A DNA stretch of 64,000 nt, from NCBI RefSeq assembly GCF_007829035.1, contig NZ_VIVQ01000001.1:1054001-1118000 (forward strand), given 5' to 3'. The translations under genes and the position numbers were made by a program. This DNA is from Rudaeicoccus suwonensis. GTDB lineage: Bacteria; Actinomycetota; Actinomycetes; Actinomycetales; Dermatophilaceae. Position 1 is the stretch's first letter. Each line of letters starts with the position of its first letter. The notes below the pieces were generated by a model, which searched no databases, was not told the DNA's origin, and was given only the letters and a program-made list of their open reading frames with translations. Of this stretch, positions 1 to 8,868 are shown one piece after another.

Positions 1-85
1 CCGAGAAAATCCGTAGCGCACTGCACCCGGAGAAGTCCTGTCTCGCCGTCAGCGGACGCGGGTTCGATTCCCGCCACCTCCACCA
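1..85 (+). ncRNA. ssrA: tmRNA, 3' end only (partial)
   Basis: The window opens inside an RNA whose last bases form a T-arm (GGGTTCGATTCCC) followed by an acceptor strand ending CTCCACCA, with the terminal CCA encoded. No tRNA cloverleaf precedes it: upstream lies pseudoknot-like GC-rich sequence. This is the usual 3' end of actinobacterial ssrA, the RNA that rescues stalled ribosomes and tags their products. The tag-coding part lies outside the window. A tRNA 3' half is the alternative, but the D and anticodon arms are missing. Confidence 0.8.
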
Positions 86-225
86 CCATGAAGGTCACGT
101 CACCACTGCGCAGTTCCTCTCGCCGCTTCGACCGACCCCTCAGCCGTGTCGCTGCCGATGACCCGGCGACCTCGTTCGTCCCGTTGACGGACCCCGGTGT
201 GCGAGATCGTGCCGGACCCACTTGA

Positions 226-1746
226 ATGACCTGTATGAGTGCGCAGCCTTCCGTGTCCAACTCCATCACCGTCCGCCTCGAACTACCGGGTCGAGCAACT
301 GCCGTCAGTGAGCTGACCGGCTGTGTAGAGCGAGCTGGTGGTCTGGTCACCGCACTCGACATCACCCACTCCGACAACGACCGCCTGCGCGTCGACGTCA
401 CCGCTGCCGCGCGCGACGGTGACCACGCCGACGAGCTCGTCGAGGCGATGCGCGGCGTCGAAGGCGTCGAGATCCACAAGGTCAGCGACCGCACGTTCCT
501 GGCTCACCTCGGCGGAAAGCTGAAGATCGAGTCCAAGGTGCCGATCCGCAACCGCGACGACCTGTCGATGGTCTACACGCCCGGTGTCGCGCGGGTGTGC
601 CTCGCCATCGCCGAGAACCCCGAGGACGCTCGCCGGTTGACCATCAAGCGCAACACCGTTGCGGTGGTCACCGATGGCACAGCGGTGCTCGGTCTCGGTG
701 ATATCGGCCCGCTCGCCGCGATGCCGGTGATGGAGGGCAAGGCGGCTTTGTTCAAGCGCTTCGCCGACATCGACGCCTTCCCGATCTGCTTGGACACCAA
801 GGATTCCGACGAGATCGTGCGCACGGTCAAGGCGATCGCTCCGGTCTTCGCGGGCATCAACCTGGAGGACATCTCAGCGCCGCGATGCTTCGAGATCGAG
901 CGACGGTTGCGCGACGAACTCGACATCCCCGTGTTCCACGACGACCAGCACGGGACGGCCATCGTCGTGCTGGCGGCGCTGCGCAACGCGTTGCGCGTTG
1001 TCGGCAAGGAATTGAAGGACGTGCGCATCGTGCAGTCCGGTGCCGGCGCCGCCGGCACGGCGATCGCGCTGCTGTTGTTGCACGCTGGGGCGACGGACGT
1101 CGTGCTCGCCGACATCAACGGTGTGGTGCGGTCCGACCGCTCCGACATCGCCGGCGACCCCGACTCAGATCTGGCGAAGATCGCCAAGCACACCAACCCG
1201 CGTCAGGTGTCAGGCACGCTCAAGGACGCGTTGCGCGACGCTGACGTCTTCATCGGAGTGTCGGCACCGAACATCCTGACCGGCGACGACATCGCCACGA
1301 TGGCTGACGATGCGATCGTCTTCGCCCTGGCCAATCCGACCCCTGAGGTCGACCCCGCGGATGCCGCCAAGCACGCCAAGGTCGTCGCCACCGGTCGCAG
1401 CGACTTCGCCAACCAGATCAACAATGTGCTGGTCTTCCCGGGCGTCTTCCGGGGACTGCTCGATGCTGCCGCCAGCAAGGTGACCCTGGATGTGATGCTC
1501 GCTGCGTCTCGGGCGCTGTCGGACGTGGTGAAACCGGAAGAGCTGAACCCGGCATACATCGTGCCGAGCGTCTTTCAGCCGGACGTCTCCAAGGTCGTCG
1601 CCGCGGCGGTCGCCGAGGCGGTCAAGGCCGATCAGACCGAGAACGCCCACTCCGGAGCCGCCGGCGCGGACAATGCGCACCTGGCGACCGACGACGATGC
1701 CACTGCGGTGGCGGATGACCAGGCCGGAACTCGCTCGGGGGAGTGA
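226..1746 (+). CDS. NAD(P)-dependent malic enzyme with N-terminal ACT domain
   Basis: Catalyses oxidative decarboxylation of malate to pyruvate in the cytoplasm. Residues about 1-90 look like an ACT regulatory domain, the arrangement seen in many actinobacterial malic enzymes. The malic N domain follows: YTPGVARVC with the catalytic Tyr near 117, [10 protein letters not shown] with the catalytic Lys near 172, and metal ligands in NLED (about 214-215) and FHDDQHGT (about 239-240). The dinucleotide fold carries GAGAAGTA near 272-279. The last 40 residues are an acidic, Ala-rich tail. Two ATGs nine bases apart (226 and 235) are both possible starts and neither has a good ribosome site. Specificity for NAD or NADP cannot be read from this sequence. 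Confidence 0.93.
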   Translation: MTCMSAQPSVSNSITVRLELPGRATAVSELTGCVERAGGLVTALDITHSDNDRLRVDVTAAARDGDHADELVEAMRGVEGVEIHKVSDRTFLAHLGGKLKIESKVPIRNRDDLSMVYTPGVARVCLAIAENPEDARRLTIKRNTVAVVTDGTAVLGLGDIGPLAAMPVMEGKAALFKRFADIDAFPICLDTKDSDEIVRTVKAIAPVFAGINLEDISAPRCFEIERRLRDELDIPVFHDDQHGTAIVVLAALRNALRVVGKELKDVRIVQSGAGAAGTAIALLLLHAGATDVVLADINGVVRSDRSDIAGDPDSDLAKIAKHTNPRQVSGTLKDALRDADVFIGVSAPNILTGDDIATMADDAIVFALANPTPEVDPADAAKHAKVVATGRSDFANQINNVLVFPGVFRGLLDAAASKVTLDVMLAASRALSDVVKPEELNPAYIVPSVFQPDVSKVVAAAVAEAVKADQTENAHSGAAGADNAHLATDDDATAVADDQAGTRSGE

Positions 1747-1757
1747 GCGCTCGCGAC

Positions 1758-2072
1758 TCACGTCGGGCGAGTCGCCTTGCGACTGCCGGCACGTATGGCG
1801 GAGTTCACCGCCGTGCGCGCGACCGGTCCGAGATCGTCAACCGCGTCGATGATTGCTGCGAGGCTGGTCAGGGCTGCCAGTGCTTCGTCGGCTCCGGCGT
1901 GATCGACGCCGTCGTACAGCTGCAGTCCGATGAAGCCGGCGCTGACCGCCCGGGCGAGTGCGCCGGGGTCGGCGATCTCGGCAAGGACGTTGCCGGCCAG
2001 GATGCGGCGCAAGGCCGCCTCGATCTCGGTGATCCAGCACGACATGGCGTAACCCGTTGCGGCTGCTGGCAA
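1758..2072 (-). pseudogene. TetR-family regulator, C-terminal remnant
   Basis: About 100 codons encode a TetR-type C-terminal ligand domain only (IGLQLYDGVDHAGADEAL, then a helix ending DDLGPVARTAV). TetR regulators of this type are near 190-210 residues with a helix-turn-helix in the first 50. No HTH is readable upstream in any frame, and the first 15 residues of the open frame do not look like protein from this family. I read it as a gene that has lost its N-terminal half. A short stand-alone protein is possible but less likely. It converges on the malic enzyme gene. Confidence 0.6.
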
Positions 2073-2457
2073 TTCGTCATATTGTGCGCCGGTAGCAATT
2101 GCTCTTGGTGTCGCTCATGGTGAGGCCACGCTAGTCGGGTTTCGAGCGGTGCGAGTCCGACCATCGGCCGCCGCCGTGATGGCACGGCGGCGGCCGCGCA
2201 CGATGTGACTGCGACCAAGGTCACGCCCGCGTCGGGCGCCTCGTTTTGCGGTGTATGCCGTGCCTCCGATACCGTGAAGCGTTGTATTCACGCGATCTTG
2301 CGTTCATTTCTGACACATTTCCTTTTGTGGGCGCCGAGATCTTTCTGGCGCCGAGGACCCCTCGAGCAGCGCGACACCCGCCCGATTTCGCGGGTCATGT
2401 CTGCGTGCCTCGAGACGGGTGGGGCGTCCAGCCGACCACGAAAGAGGACAGTCTCCA
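2073..2457. other. Gene-free leader upstream of the DEAD-box helicase
   Basis: No credible coding region. It holds a 10-bp perfect palindrome AGCAATTGCT (2094-2103), a strong hairpin (2165-2196) and then a relatively AT-rich stretch near 2280-2330 that probably contains the helicase promoter and a long untranslated leader. Long leaders are common for cold-induced RNA helicases; that link is inference. Confidence 0.4.
2165..2196. other. Perfect 14-bp GC hairpin with ATGG loop
   Basis: CGGCCGCCGCCGTG, loop ATGG, then its exact reverse complement. No U-tract follows on either strand, so it is not a classical intrinsic terminator. It could still block transcription between the TetR remnant and the helicase, or form part of the helicase leader. 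Confidence 0.55.
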
Positions 2458-4980
2458 ATGACCAAGAAGAGCACCGACGGCAAGAAGGCGCGCTGGACGC
2501 GAGCCCAGAAAGTCGAGGCCAAGCGCACCCCCGCCCGCAAGCAGGCGGCCGGTCGCGACGAGCGCCCGGCGCGTCGGGACGACCGCACCGGTGGTGCACG
2601 CACCGGCTCCGACAACCGTGGCTTCGACCGCGGATCAGACCGTGGCTCAAGCCGATTCGGCGATCGATCGGGCAGGTACGACTCGCGCGACGGTGGCCAT
2701 CGCAACGGTGATCGCGCCGACGGTGGTTTCGAGCGTCGTGACGACCGTGGTGGCAACCGCGGGTACCAGCGTCGTGACGACAACCAGGGTGGTCGTGGTT
2801 ACGAGCGCCGCGATGACCGTGGCGGCAGCCGTGGTTACCAGGACCGCAACGACCGTGGTGGTTACCAGCGTCGTGACGACAACCAGGGTGGTCGTGGTTA
2901 CGAGCGCCGTGACGACCGTGGTGGTTACCAGCGGCGTGACGACAACCAGGGTGGTCGTGGTTACCAGGACCGCAACGACCGTGGTGGTTACCAGCGTCGT
3001 GACGACAACCAGGGCGGTCGCGGTTACGAGCGCCGTGACGACCGTGGTGGTTACCAGCGGCGTGACGACCGTGGCGGCAGCCGTGGTTACCAGGACCGCA
3101 ACGACCGTGGTGGTTACCAGCGTCGTGACGACCGTGGCGGCAGCCGTGGTTACCAGGACCGCAACGACCGTGGTGGTTACCAGCGTCGTGACGACAACCA
3201 GGGCGGTCGCAGTTACGACCGTCGGGATAACCGTGGCCATGAACGTGGTGATGACCGCGGCGATCAACGTCGAGACAACCGCGTGCCCGCCTTCCGGCGC
3301 GACGACCGTCGTCAAGATGACCGCGCGTTCGACCAGACCGACCAGGCGAACACCATCGATGTCGCCGAACAGACCGAGACCGTGCGTCCCGTCGAAACGC
3401 CGGCAGCAGACAGCACCACCCCGAACACCCATAACACCGAGGACAACATCGTGACCACGCAGGAAGTCGTGGGCGCCGATGCAGCTGCGGCATACACCAC
3501 GGACGACGAGATTGAGACCACGCAGGCGGACGACAACGTGGACGCGCCGACCTTCGCTGACCTCGACCTGCCGGCCTCGTTGGTGGAGCGGCTGGCCCGT
3601 GACGGCATCACCAGCCCGTTCCCGATCCAGGTCGCGACGATTCCCGACGCGCTCGCCGGTCGCGACGTGCTCGGCCGTGGACGCACCGGTTCCGGCAAGA
3701 CGCTGGCGTTCGGACTCCCCGCGCTGACGCGACTCGCTGCCGGCGGCAAAGCCCGCCCGAACCAGCCCCGCGCCATCGTGCTCGTGCCGACCCGTGAACT
3801 CGCGATGCAGGTCAGCGACGCGTTGCAGCCGCTGGTGCACGTCATCGGCCTGCGTCACAAGCTGGTCGCCGGCGGCATGCCGTACGAGCCGCAGCTGTCC
3901 GCCCTCGAACGCGGCGTCGACCTGCTCATCGCGACACCGGGTCGGCTCATCGACCTGATGGAGCGCGGCGCAGCGGACCTGTCCCGTGTGGAGATTGCGG
4001 TGCTGGACGAGGCCGACCACATGGCGGAAATGGGCTTCCTGGAAGCGATTACGCAGATCCTCGACGAAGTGCCGACCGACGGTCAGCGGCTGCTGTTCTC
4101 GGCGACACTGGACCGTGGCATCGACACGGTGGTCGAGAAGTACCTCACCGACCCGGTGGAGCACGCAACCGACGACGGCACCGCGAGCGTCACCACCATG
4201 GCCCACCACGCGTTGCTGATCGAGCCGCGTGACAAGAAGGTCGTCACCGCTCAGGTCGCCAACCGGCCCGGTCGCACTGTCGTGTTCGTGCGCACCAAGC
4301 TCGGTGCCGACCGTGTCGCCGGTGAGCTGCGCGACCAGGGCGTGCTCGCGGCATCGCTGCACGGTGGCCTGAACCAGGGCCAGCGCAACAAGGTGCTCAA
4401 TGCGTTCAAGGACGGCAAGGTGCCGGTTCTTGTTGCGACCGATGTCGCAGCACGCGGCATCCATGTCGACGAGGTCGGCGTCGTGCTGCAGGTGGACCCG
4501 CCGGCCGACCACAAGGACTACCTGCACCGTGCCGGCCGTACGGCGCGCGCGGGCGAGAAGGGCACTGTCGTGACCCTTGCCCTCCCGCACCAGCGCCGCA
4601 CCATGCAGCGACTGCTGGACGACGCCGGTGTCGGTGTGCAGCTCCAGCGGGCGCAGCCGGGTGACGACGTCATCCGCGCCGCCGGTGGCAGCACGCCGGA
4701 GGGCCGGTCCATCTCCGACGACGAACTGCAGCGGATCCTGACGCCGCCGCGCGCCAACCGGGGCGGGCGCTCGTATGGCGATCGTCGCGGCTCACGCGAT
4801 GGTTACCGAGGCGGACGCGGTGGCGGCTACAACGACCGCGGTGGTCGAGGTGGCTACGGCGGCGACCGTGGCGGTCGCGGCGGCTTCAGCCGTGACGGTG
4901 GTGGCGACCGTGGTGGCCGCGGCGGCTACGCCGGTGGTCGTGGCGGCCAGGGCGGCGGACGCCGCTTCGACCGCGACTGA
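2458..4980 (+). CDS. DEAD-box ATP-dependent RNA helicase with long Arg/Gly/Asp-rich flanks
   Basis: Unwinds RNA duplexes; probably acts in ribosome assembly or RNA decay, as DeaD/CsdA/RhlE-type enzymes do. The 840-residue product starts at the ATG preceded by GAAAGAGGA. Residues 1-365 are low-complexity, with repeats built from RRDDNQGGRGY and RNDRGGYQ. The core follows: a Q motif near 365-390, GRTGSGKT near 409, PTRELAMQ, DEAD near 516, SAT near 547, VATDVAARG and HRAGRTAR near 690. The last 75 residues are RGG-rich. Such tails bind RNA and promote condensates in other helicases. The family is usually 450-600 residues, so the N-terminal repeat domain is unusually long. Confidence 0.95.
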   Translation: MTKKSTDGKKARWTRAQKVEAKRTPARKQAAGRDERPARRDDRTGGARTGSDNRGFDRGSDRGSSRFGDRSGRYDSRDGGHRNGDRADGGFERRDDRGGNRGYQRRDDNQGGRGYERRDDRGGSRGYQDRNDRGGYQRRDDNQGGRGYERRDDRGGYQRRDDNQGGRGYQDRNDRGGYQRRDDNQGGRGYERRDDRGGYQRRDDRGGSRGYQDRNDRGGYQRRDDRGGSRGYQDRNDRGGYQRRDDNQGGRSYDRRDNRGHERGDDRGDQRRDNRVPAFRRDDRRQDDRAFDQTDQANTIDVAEQTETVRPVETPAADSTTPNTHNTEDNIVTTQEVVGADAAAAYTTDDEIETTQADDNVDAPTFADLDLPASLVERLARDGITSPFPIQVATIPDALAGRDVLGRGRTGSGKTLAFGLPALTRLAAGGKARPNQPRAIVLVPTRELAMQVSDALQPLVHVIGLRHKLVAGGMPYEPQLSALERGVDLLIATPGRLIDLMERGAADLSRVEIAVLDEADHMAEMGFLEAITQILDEVPTDGQRLLFSATLDRGIDTVVEKYLTDPVEHATDDGTASVTTMAHHALLIEPRDKKVVTAQVANRPGRTVVFVRTKLGADRVAGELRDQGVLAASLHGGLNQGQRNKVLNAFKDGKVPVLVATDVAARGIHVDEVGVVLQVDPPADHKDYLHRAGRTARAGEKGTVVTLALPHQRRTMQRLLDDAGVGVQLQRAQPGDDVIRAAGGSTPEGRSISDDELQRILTPPRANRGGRSYGDRRGSRDGYRGGRGGGYNDRGGRGGYGGDRGGRGGFSRDGGGDRGGRGGYAGGRGGQGGGRRFDRD
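2737..3216 (+). repeat. In-frame tandem repeats inside the helicase gene
   Basis: Nearly identical DNA blocks coding GGYQRRDDNQGGRGY, ERRDDRGG and YQDRNDRGG alternate about a dozen times. Identity is high at the DNA level, so copy number may change by slippage or recombination without shifting the frame. Confidence 0.85.
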
Positions 4981-5012
4981 CCCGGCTTGATCCACGGTGA
5001 GGCCGTTCACCC

Positions 5013-5018
5013 GATAAT
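5013..5018 (+). promoter_or_regulatory. -10 box GATAAT, leaderless start of yqgE-like gene
   Basis: GATAAT lies 6 nt before the GTG at 5025, so transcription would start at the start codon. No convincing -35 element is seen. Confidence 0.5.
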
Positions 5019-5024
5019 GGTCGG

Positions 5025-5594
5025 GTGGACGACCTCACCAGCAAGCTCCTCGTGTCGGTTCCGCGCGAGCGCTCGCTGGTCGACGACCAGGATGTCTTCG
5101 ATCGCAGCGTCGTGCTGGTCCTGCACCACGACGAGGAGGGCGCGCACGGGCTGATCCTCAACCGTCCGCTGTCTGCGGACGTCGACGCAGTCCTGCCGGG
5201 TTGGCAGGAGCACGTGTCGGCCCCGGACCGCTTGTTCCAGGGTGGACCGGTCTCGCTCGACACCGCTCTCGGGCTGGCGTCGATGCCGGGTGATGATGAC
5301 GAAACCCTTGGTGTGCGAAGGATTTTCGGCGGAGTCTGCTTGGTCGATCTCGACGCTCCGCCGCCGGTAGTCGTCCCGATGCTGGCCGCGCTCCGGATCT
5401 ACGCCGGGTACGCCGGCTGGGCCGCGGGCCAGCTCGAAGGCGAGATCGAAGCCGGCTACTGGTTCGTCGTCGATGCCGAGGCGTCGGATCCGTTCAGCGA
5501 CGATCCGGCAGACCTGTGGCAGAACGTGCTGCTGCGGCAACGCTCGGCCTTGGCGTTCGCCGCGAGCTTTCCCGACGACCCGGATCAGAACTGA
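5025..5594 (+). CDS. YqgE/AlgH family protein (UPF0301)
   Basis: A 189-residue cytoplasmic protein of the conserved YqgE/AlgH family, whose biochemical role is unsettled. Family marks: an N-terminal LVSVPR segment, SVVLVLHHDEEGAHGLILNRP near 28-48, FQGGPV near 70, and RIYAGYAGWAAGQLEGEIEAG near 125-145. The length is typical. The start is the GTG at 5025 directly behind a -10 box, so the message is probably leaderless. It is followed by DUF3039 with about 120 bp between, which looks like a separate promoter rather than an operon. Confidence 0.88.
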   Translation: MDDLTSKLLVSVPRERSLVDDQDVFDRSVVLVLHHDEEGAHGLILNRPLSADVDAVLPGWQEHVSAPDRLFQGGPVSLDTALGLASMPGDDDETLGVRRIFGGVCLVDLDAPPPVVVPMLAALRIYAGYAGWAAGQLEGEIEAGYWFVVDAEASDPFSDDPADLWQNVLLRQRSALAFAASFPDDPDQN

Positions 5595-5704
5595 CGACGC
5601 TGTATGCCGCAGGGCGTCGTGGGCCGGGAGCTTTGTGAGTTTGCGACCAGCGCCGGCAGGGCCGGAGGCGCAGCACGGGGCAGAGCCGACAGTTCGCACC
5701 GGCA

Positions 5705-5710
5705 TACACT
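5705..5710 (+). promoter_or_regulatory. -10 box TACACT, leaderless start of DUF3039 gene
   Basis: TACACT ends 8 nt before the ATG at 5719, the spacing expected for a leaderless message. Confidence 0.45.
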
Positions 5711-5718
5711 TCTGGGTC

Positions 5719-6036
5719 ATGAGCACCCTGGACGAACCCGACCGCCTGTCATCTCCCGAGGCATCGCCCAGCGCTCCGCGCACGTCGACGGCGACCATCG
5801 AGCGCCCGGATGTCCGCGAGCAGTTGCAGGAGCCCGGTGACCATGAGCGCTTCGCGCACTACGTGCGCAAGGAGAAGATCATGGAGAGTGCGCTGTCCGG
5901 TGAACCCGTGACGGCACTGTGCGGCAAGGTCTGGGTGCCCGGTCGTGACCCGCAGAAGTTCCCGGTATGCCCGACCTGCAAAGAAATTTACGAGGGTTTA
6001 CGCGCTCCGCAAGATGGCGGCAGCGACAGTAAGTAG
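5719..6036 (+). CDS. DUF3039 protein with a Cys-rich C-terminal motif
   Basis: A 105-residue protein of the actinobacterial DUF3039 family; function unknown. The N-terminal 40 residues are disordered. The conserved part runs from ERFAHYVRKEKI to the end and has LCGKVWVP and PVCPTCKEIY, whose cysteines could bind zinc. In many actinobacteria this gene lies next to the SF2 helicase found here at 7107; in this window a fic gene sits between them. The start at 5719 is chosen because the -10 box is 8 nt upstream and conservation begins soon after. Confidence 0.85.
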   Translation: MSTLDEPDRLSSPEASPSAPRTSTATIERPDVREQLQEPGDHERFAHYVRKEKIMESALSGEPVTALCGKVWVPGRDPQKFPVCPTCKEIYEGLRAPQDGGSDSK

Positions 6037-6114
6037 CGCGCTTCATCGGGTTGATGTGCTGCCTGATACATCACGGGTAGGGCTCGTGTGATCGGGTGCG
6101 GAGCGCCCACGGCT

Positions 6115-6900
6115 TCACCTATTCAGACGCTTGTGCTTGTTCGACTCGTAGTCGGCTAGCCAATTCTTCGAACTCAACCACGTCCCATTGGCCGATTTTT
6201 GAGCACGGAGGCGACCTCGTTCGGCCGCAGCACGCAGGGCGGCGGCGGTGATGCCTTCCTTTGGGTCAACGAGACTGGCAAGTGGGACTAGCCTTGCCGG
6301 GCCCGCCACAGCGGGGACCACGAAGCGGTAGAGGTTGTTGGTGATTGCGCGCGCGAGCAACTCACCGAGGGGGCCGTACTCTTCCTTGTCTGCCTTACGC
6401 ATCGCGTTCAGATACCTCGTGCGTTCGTTCTTGAAAACAATGGCGGGCGGGTAGCCGAGCCGGACGATCAGAAGGTTGAGCAGGAGGCGACCGGTGCGAC
6501 CGTTGCCGTCGAGATACGGATGAATCTTCTCGAACTCGTTGTGAATTCGCGCGAGTCGCTCTGGGAAGGGAGTCTCGTCCTTTTCGCGTAATTCGTTCAC
6601 AACGTCGACCCAATCGGTCAGGCGATGGTTGATGTCGGGGAACGGTGGAGGAGTCATGCCTTCTGGGAATGGTTGTATGTCGTGGTGGCGCCAGTTTCCT
6701 GGTGTTTCGGCAGGTGTTGCGTTCGGGTGGGGTGAGACGTTCCAGACTGGCGTCATCGCTTTGTAGTGCACAGTCCTGATCTCGTGGAGGCTCAAGAGGT
6801 CGCCGGTCGTCCAGTCTCCAGCGAACATGAGCCTTTCGGTCGGCGAGCGAGAGTTGTTGCGTCGGCGGCGACTTAATGTGAACACGACAAACTTCACCAA
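6115..6900 (-). CDS. Fic domain protein (probable AMP- or nucleotidyl-transferase)
   Basis: Fic enzymes transfer AMP or related groups to hydroxyl side chains of target proteins. The core motif HPYLDGNGRTGR (about 142-153) is complete, with the catalytic His and the anion-binding GNGR, so it should be active. After the Fic fold there is a C-terminal winged-helix-like segment (LVPLASLVDPKEGITAAALRAAAE). The first 30 residues (LSRRRRNNSRSPTERLM) are less GC-rich and the upstream frame stays open to about 7053 without an ATG. The start, given here as TTG 6900 with GTG 6897 as an alternative, is therefore uncertain and the N terminus may be truncated. No antitoxin gene is visible beside it. It separates DUF3039 from the helicase and looks like an insertion. 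Confidence 0.85.
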   Translation of the reverse strand: MVKFVVFTLSRRRRNNSRSPTERLMFAGDWTTGDLLSLHEIRTVHYKAMTPVWNVSPHPNATPAETPGNWRHHDIQPFPEGMTPPPFPDINHRLTDWVDVVNELREKDETPFPERLARIHNEFEKIHPYLDGNGRTGRLLLNLLIVRLGYPPAIVFKNERTRYLNAMRKADKEEYGPLGELLARAITNNLYRFVVPAVAGPARLVPLASLVDPKEGITAAALRAAAERGRLRAQKSANGTWLSSKNWLADYESNKHKRLNR

Positions 6901-7092
6901 GTTGAGGGCGATTTGTCGCGTATGTCCAGAAATAATTCGAACACTACAACTTCTCGTCGGGTGCTGAGGAGATCCTCCGGTGCAGGGTTGGCCGCAGGTT
7001 GCGCGGGAGTGCCATTGGGTCGATCCGCCCTAGCACGACGGGGGTGCGATTTCTCACTCCGCCTGGATGAGCGTGCTGTCTCATCGCCTCGT
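6901..7092. other. Intergenic region between fic and the SF2 helicase
   Basis: No coding region that I can support. On the minus strand the fic frame remains open for about 150 nt without ATG or GTG, which may be degraded N-terminal coding sequence. Composition is less GC-rich near 6900-6960. Confidence 0.4.
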
Positions 7093-7098
7093 TACCCT
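7093..7098 (+). promoter_or_regulatory. -10 box TACCCT, leaderless start of helicase
   Basis: TACCCT ends 8 nt before the ATG at 7107. This argues for 7107 over the in-frame TTG at 7098. Confidence 0.45.
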
Positions 7099-7106
7099 TG
7101 TCCGCG

Positions 7107-8861
7107 ATGAGCACCTCCGCAGCGTCCCACCTGTCTCCTGCGTTTCCGGGGAAGGCCGCGTGGGGGACCGCCGGCAAGCTGCGCGCCTGGCAGGCGGCTG
7201 CGATGGACACCTACTTCGAGGCGCACCCCCGCGACTTCCTCGCTGTGGCGACGCCCGGTGCCGGCAAGACCACCTATGCACTGCGCCTTGCGACCGAACT
7301 CATCGGCCGCGGCATCATCGAGCAGGTCACGATCGTCGCTCCGACCGAGCACCTGAAGACGCAGTGGGCGGATGCGGCTGCGCGGGTCGGCATACACATC
7401 GATCCGCGGTTCACGAACGCGCAGGAGCAGCACGCGGCCGACTTCGACGGCGTGGCCGTCACGTATGCCGGGGTCGCCAGCCGCCCTGCGTTGCATCGGG
7501 CGCGCACCTCGGCACGACCCACCTTGGTAATCCTCGACGAGGTGCACCACGGTGGCGACTCCAAGTCGTGGGGCGATGCGATGCGCGAGGCCTTCGAACC
7601 TGCCACCCGCCGAATCTGCTTGACCGGCACCCCTTTTCGCTCCGACACCTCGCCTATTCCGTTCGTGCGTTACGACGAGGGTGCCGACGGCATACGGCGC
7701 TCGGCGAGCGACTTCACGTACGGCTACGCCGAGGCATTGCGCGACGGTGTCGTGCGCCCGGTGCTGTTCATGGCGTATGGCGGTGCCATGAGGTGGCGAA
7801 CCTCCGCCGGTGACGAGATCGCGGCACGGCTCGGCGAACCGCTGACCAAGGACGCCACGGCTGCCGCTTGGCGCACCGCGCTGGACCCGCAGGGTGCGTG
7901 GATCCCGGCGGTCCTGCAGGCGGCGGACAAACGCCTCACGGAGGTGCGCCGGCACATGCCGGACGCCGGTGGTCTGGTGATCGCGTCCAATCAGACGGCC
8001 GCGCGGTCGTATGCACGCACGCTGCAGGCGATCACCGGCGTGAAACCGACGGTGGTGCTCTCGGACGACACCGGGGCGTCGTCGCGCATCGAGGAGTTCG
8101 CGTCATCCGAGGACCGGTGGATGGTCGCGGTGCGGATGGTGTCCGAGGGCGTCGACGTGCCGCGCCTGGCAGTCGGTGTCTTTGCCACCTCCACCTCGAC
8201 CGCGCTCTATTTCGCGCAGGCGATCGGCCGATTCGTGCGGGCTCGGCGTCGCGGTGAGACGGCGACGGTCTTCCTGCCGAGCGTCCCCCAGATCCTCGAT
8301 CTCGCCTCGACCATGGAGAAGCAGCGCGACCATGCGCTGGATCGCCCTGAGAAGCAAGCGGATTCGATCTGGGACGAGGAAGAGGGGCTGATCGCCGACG
8401 CCAACAAGTCGGAGAAGGCGCTCGGTCCCGACGATCAGAAGTTCCAGGCATTGGAGTCGGAGGCGGAGTTCGACCACGTGCTCTTCGACGCCCAGCAATT
8501 CGGGCTCGGCGCCGAGGTCGGCAGCGCTGACGAGCAGGAATACCTCGGTCTGCCCGGCTTGCTCGAACCCGAGCAGGTCACCGAATTGCTGCGCGCCCGC
8601 CAGGACAAGCAGGTGCGCACCGGTCGTCGTCGCCCCGCCGATGACCAGCCGGTGGCCGCGCACCGGGCGCTCGCCGCGCAACGCAAGGAGCTCAACTCGC
8701 TGGTCGCGGCCTACGCCACTAAGTCGGGCAAGGCACACGCGATCATTCACAACGAGTTGCGGGTCAAGTGCGGTGGGCCGACGCTGGACCGGGCATCGAC
8801 CGACGAGGTGAGCGAGCGCATCACCATGATCCGGAACTGGTTCGTCGGCAGAAAGAGGTGA
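7107..8861 (+). CDS. Superfamily 2 DEAD/DEAH-type helicase
   Basis: A 584-residue nucleic acid-dependent ATPase of the actinobacterial family that usually neighbours DUF3039. Walker A is ATPGAGKTT (about 50-58), motif II is DEVHH (about 143), motif III is LTGTPFRSD, motif V is MVSEGVDVPRL (about 345) and motif VI is QAIGRFVRARR (about 375). The last 180 residues have no recognisable accessory nuclease or DNA-binding domain. Substrate and role are unknown. A nucleotidyltransferase-like gene follows after 7 bp, so the two are probably co-transcribed. Confidence 0.9.
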   Translation: MSTSAASHLSPAFPGKAAWGTAGKLRAWQAAAMDTYFEAHPRDFLAVATPGAGKTTYALRLATELIGRGIIEQVTIVAPTEHLKTQWADAAARVGIHIDPRFTNAQEQHAADFDGVAVTYAGVASRPALHRARTSARPTLVILDEVHHGGDSKSWGDAMREAFEPATRRICLTGTPFRSDTSPIPFVRYDEGADGIRRSASDFTYGYAEALRDGVVRPVLFMAYGGAMRWRTSAGDEIAARLGEPLTKDATAAAWRTALDPQGAWIPAVLQAADKRLTEVRRHMPDAGGLVIASNQTAARSYARTLQAITGVKPTVVLSDDTGASSRIEEFASSEDRWMVAVRMVSEGVDVPRLAVGVFATSTSTALYFAQAIGRFVRARRRGETATVFLPSVPQILDLASTMEKQRDHALDRPEKQADSIWDEEEGLIADANKSEKALGPDDQKFQALESEAEFDHVLFDAQQFGLGAEVGSADEQEYLGLPGLLEPEQVTELLRARQDKQVRTGRRRPADDQPVAAHRALAAQRKELNSLVAAYATKSGKAHAIIHNELRVKCGGPTLDRASTDEVSERITMIRNWFVGRKR

Positions 8862-8868
8862 GCGCCTG

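Noticed and set aside
2647-4590. Long minus-strand frame of about 650 codons under the RNA helicase
   Set aside because: It mirrors the helicase repeats (VVTTLVTTT runs) and has no family features; the plus-strand frame carries all helicase motifs.
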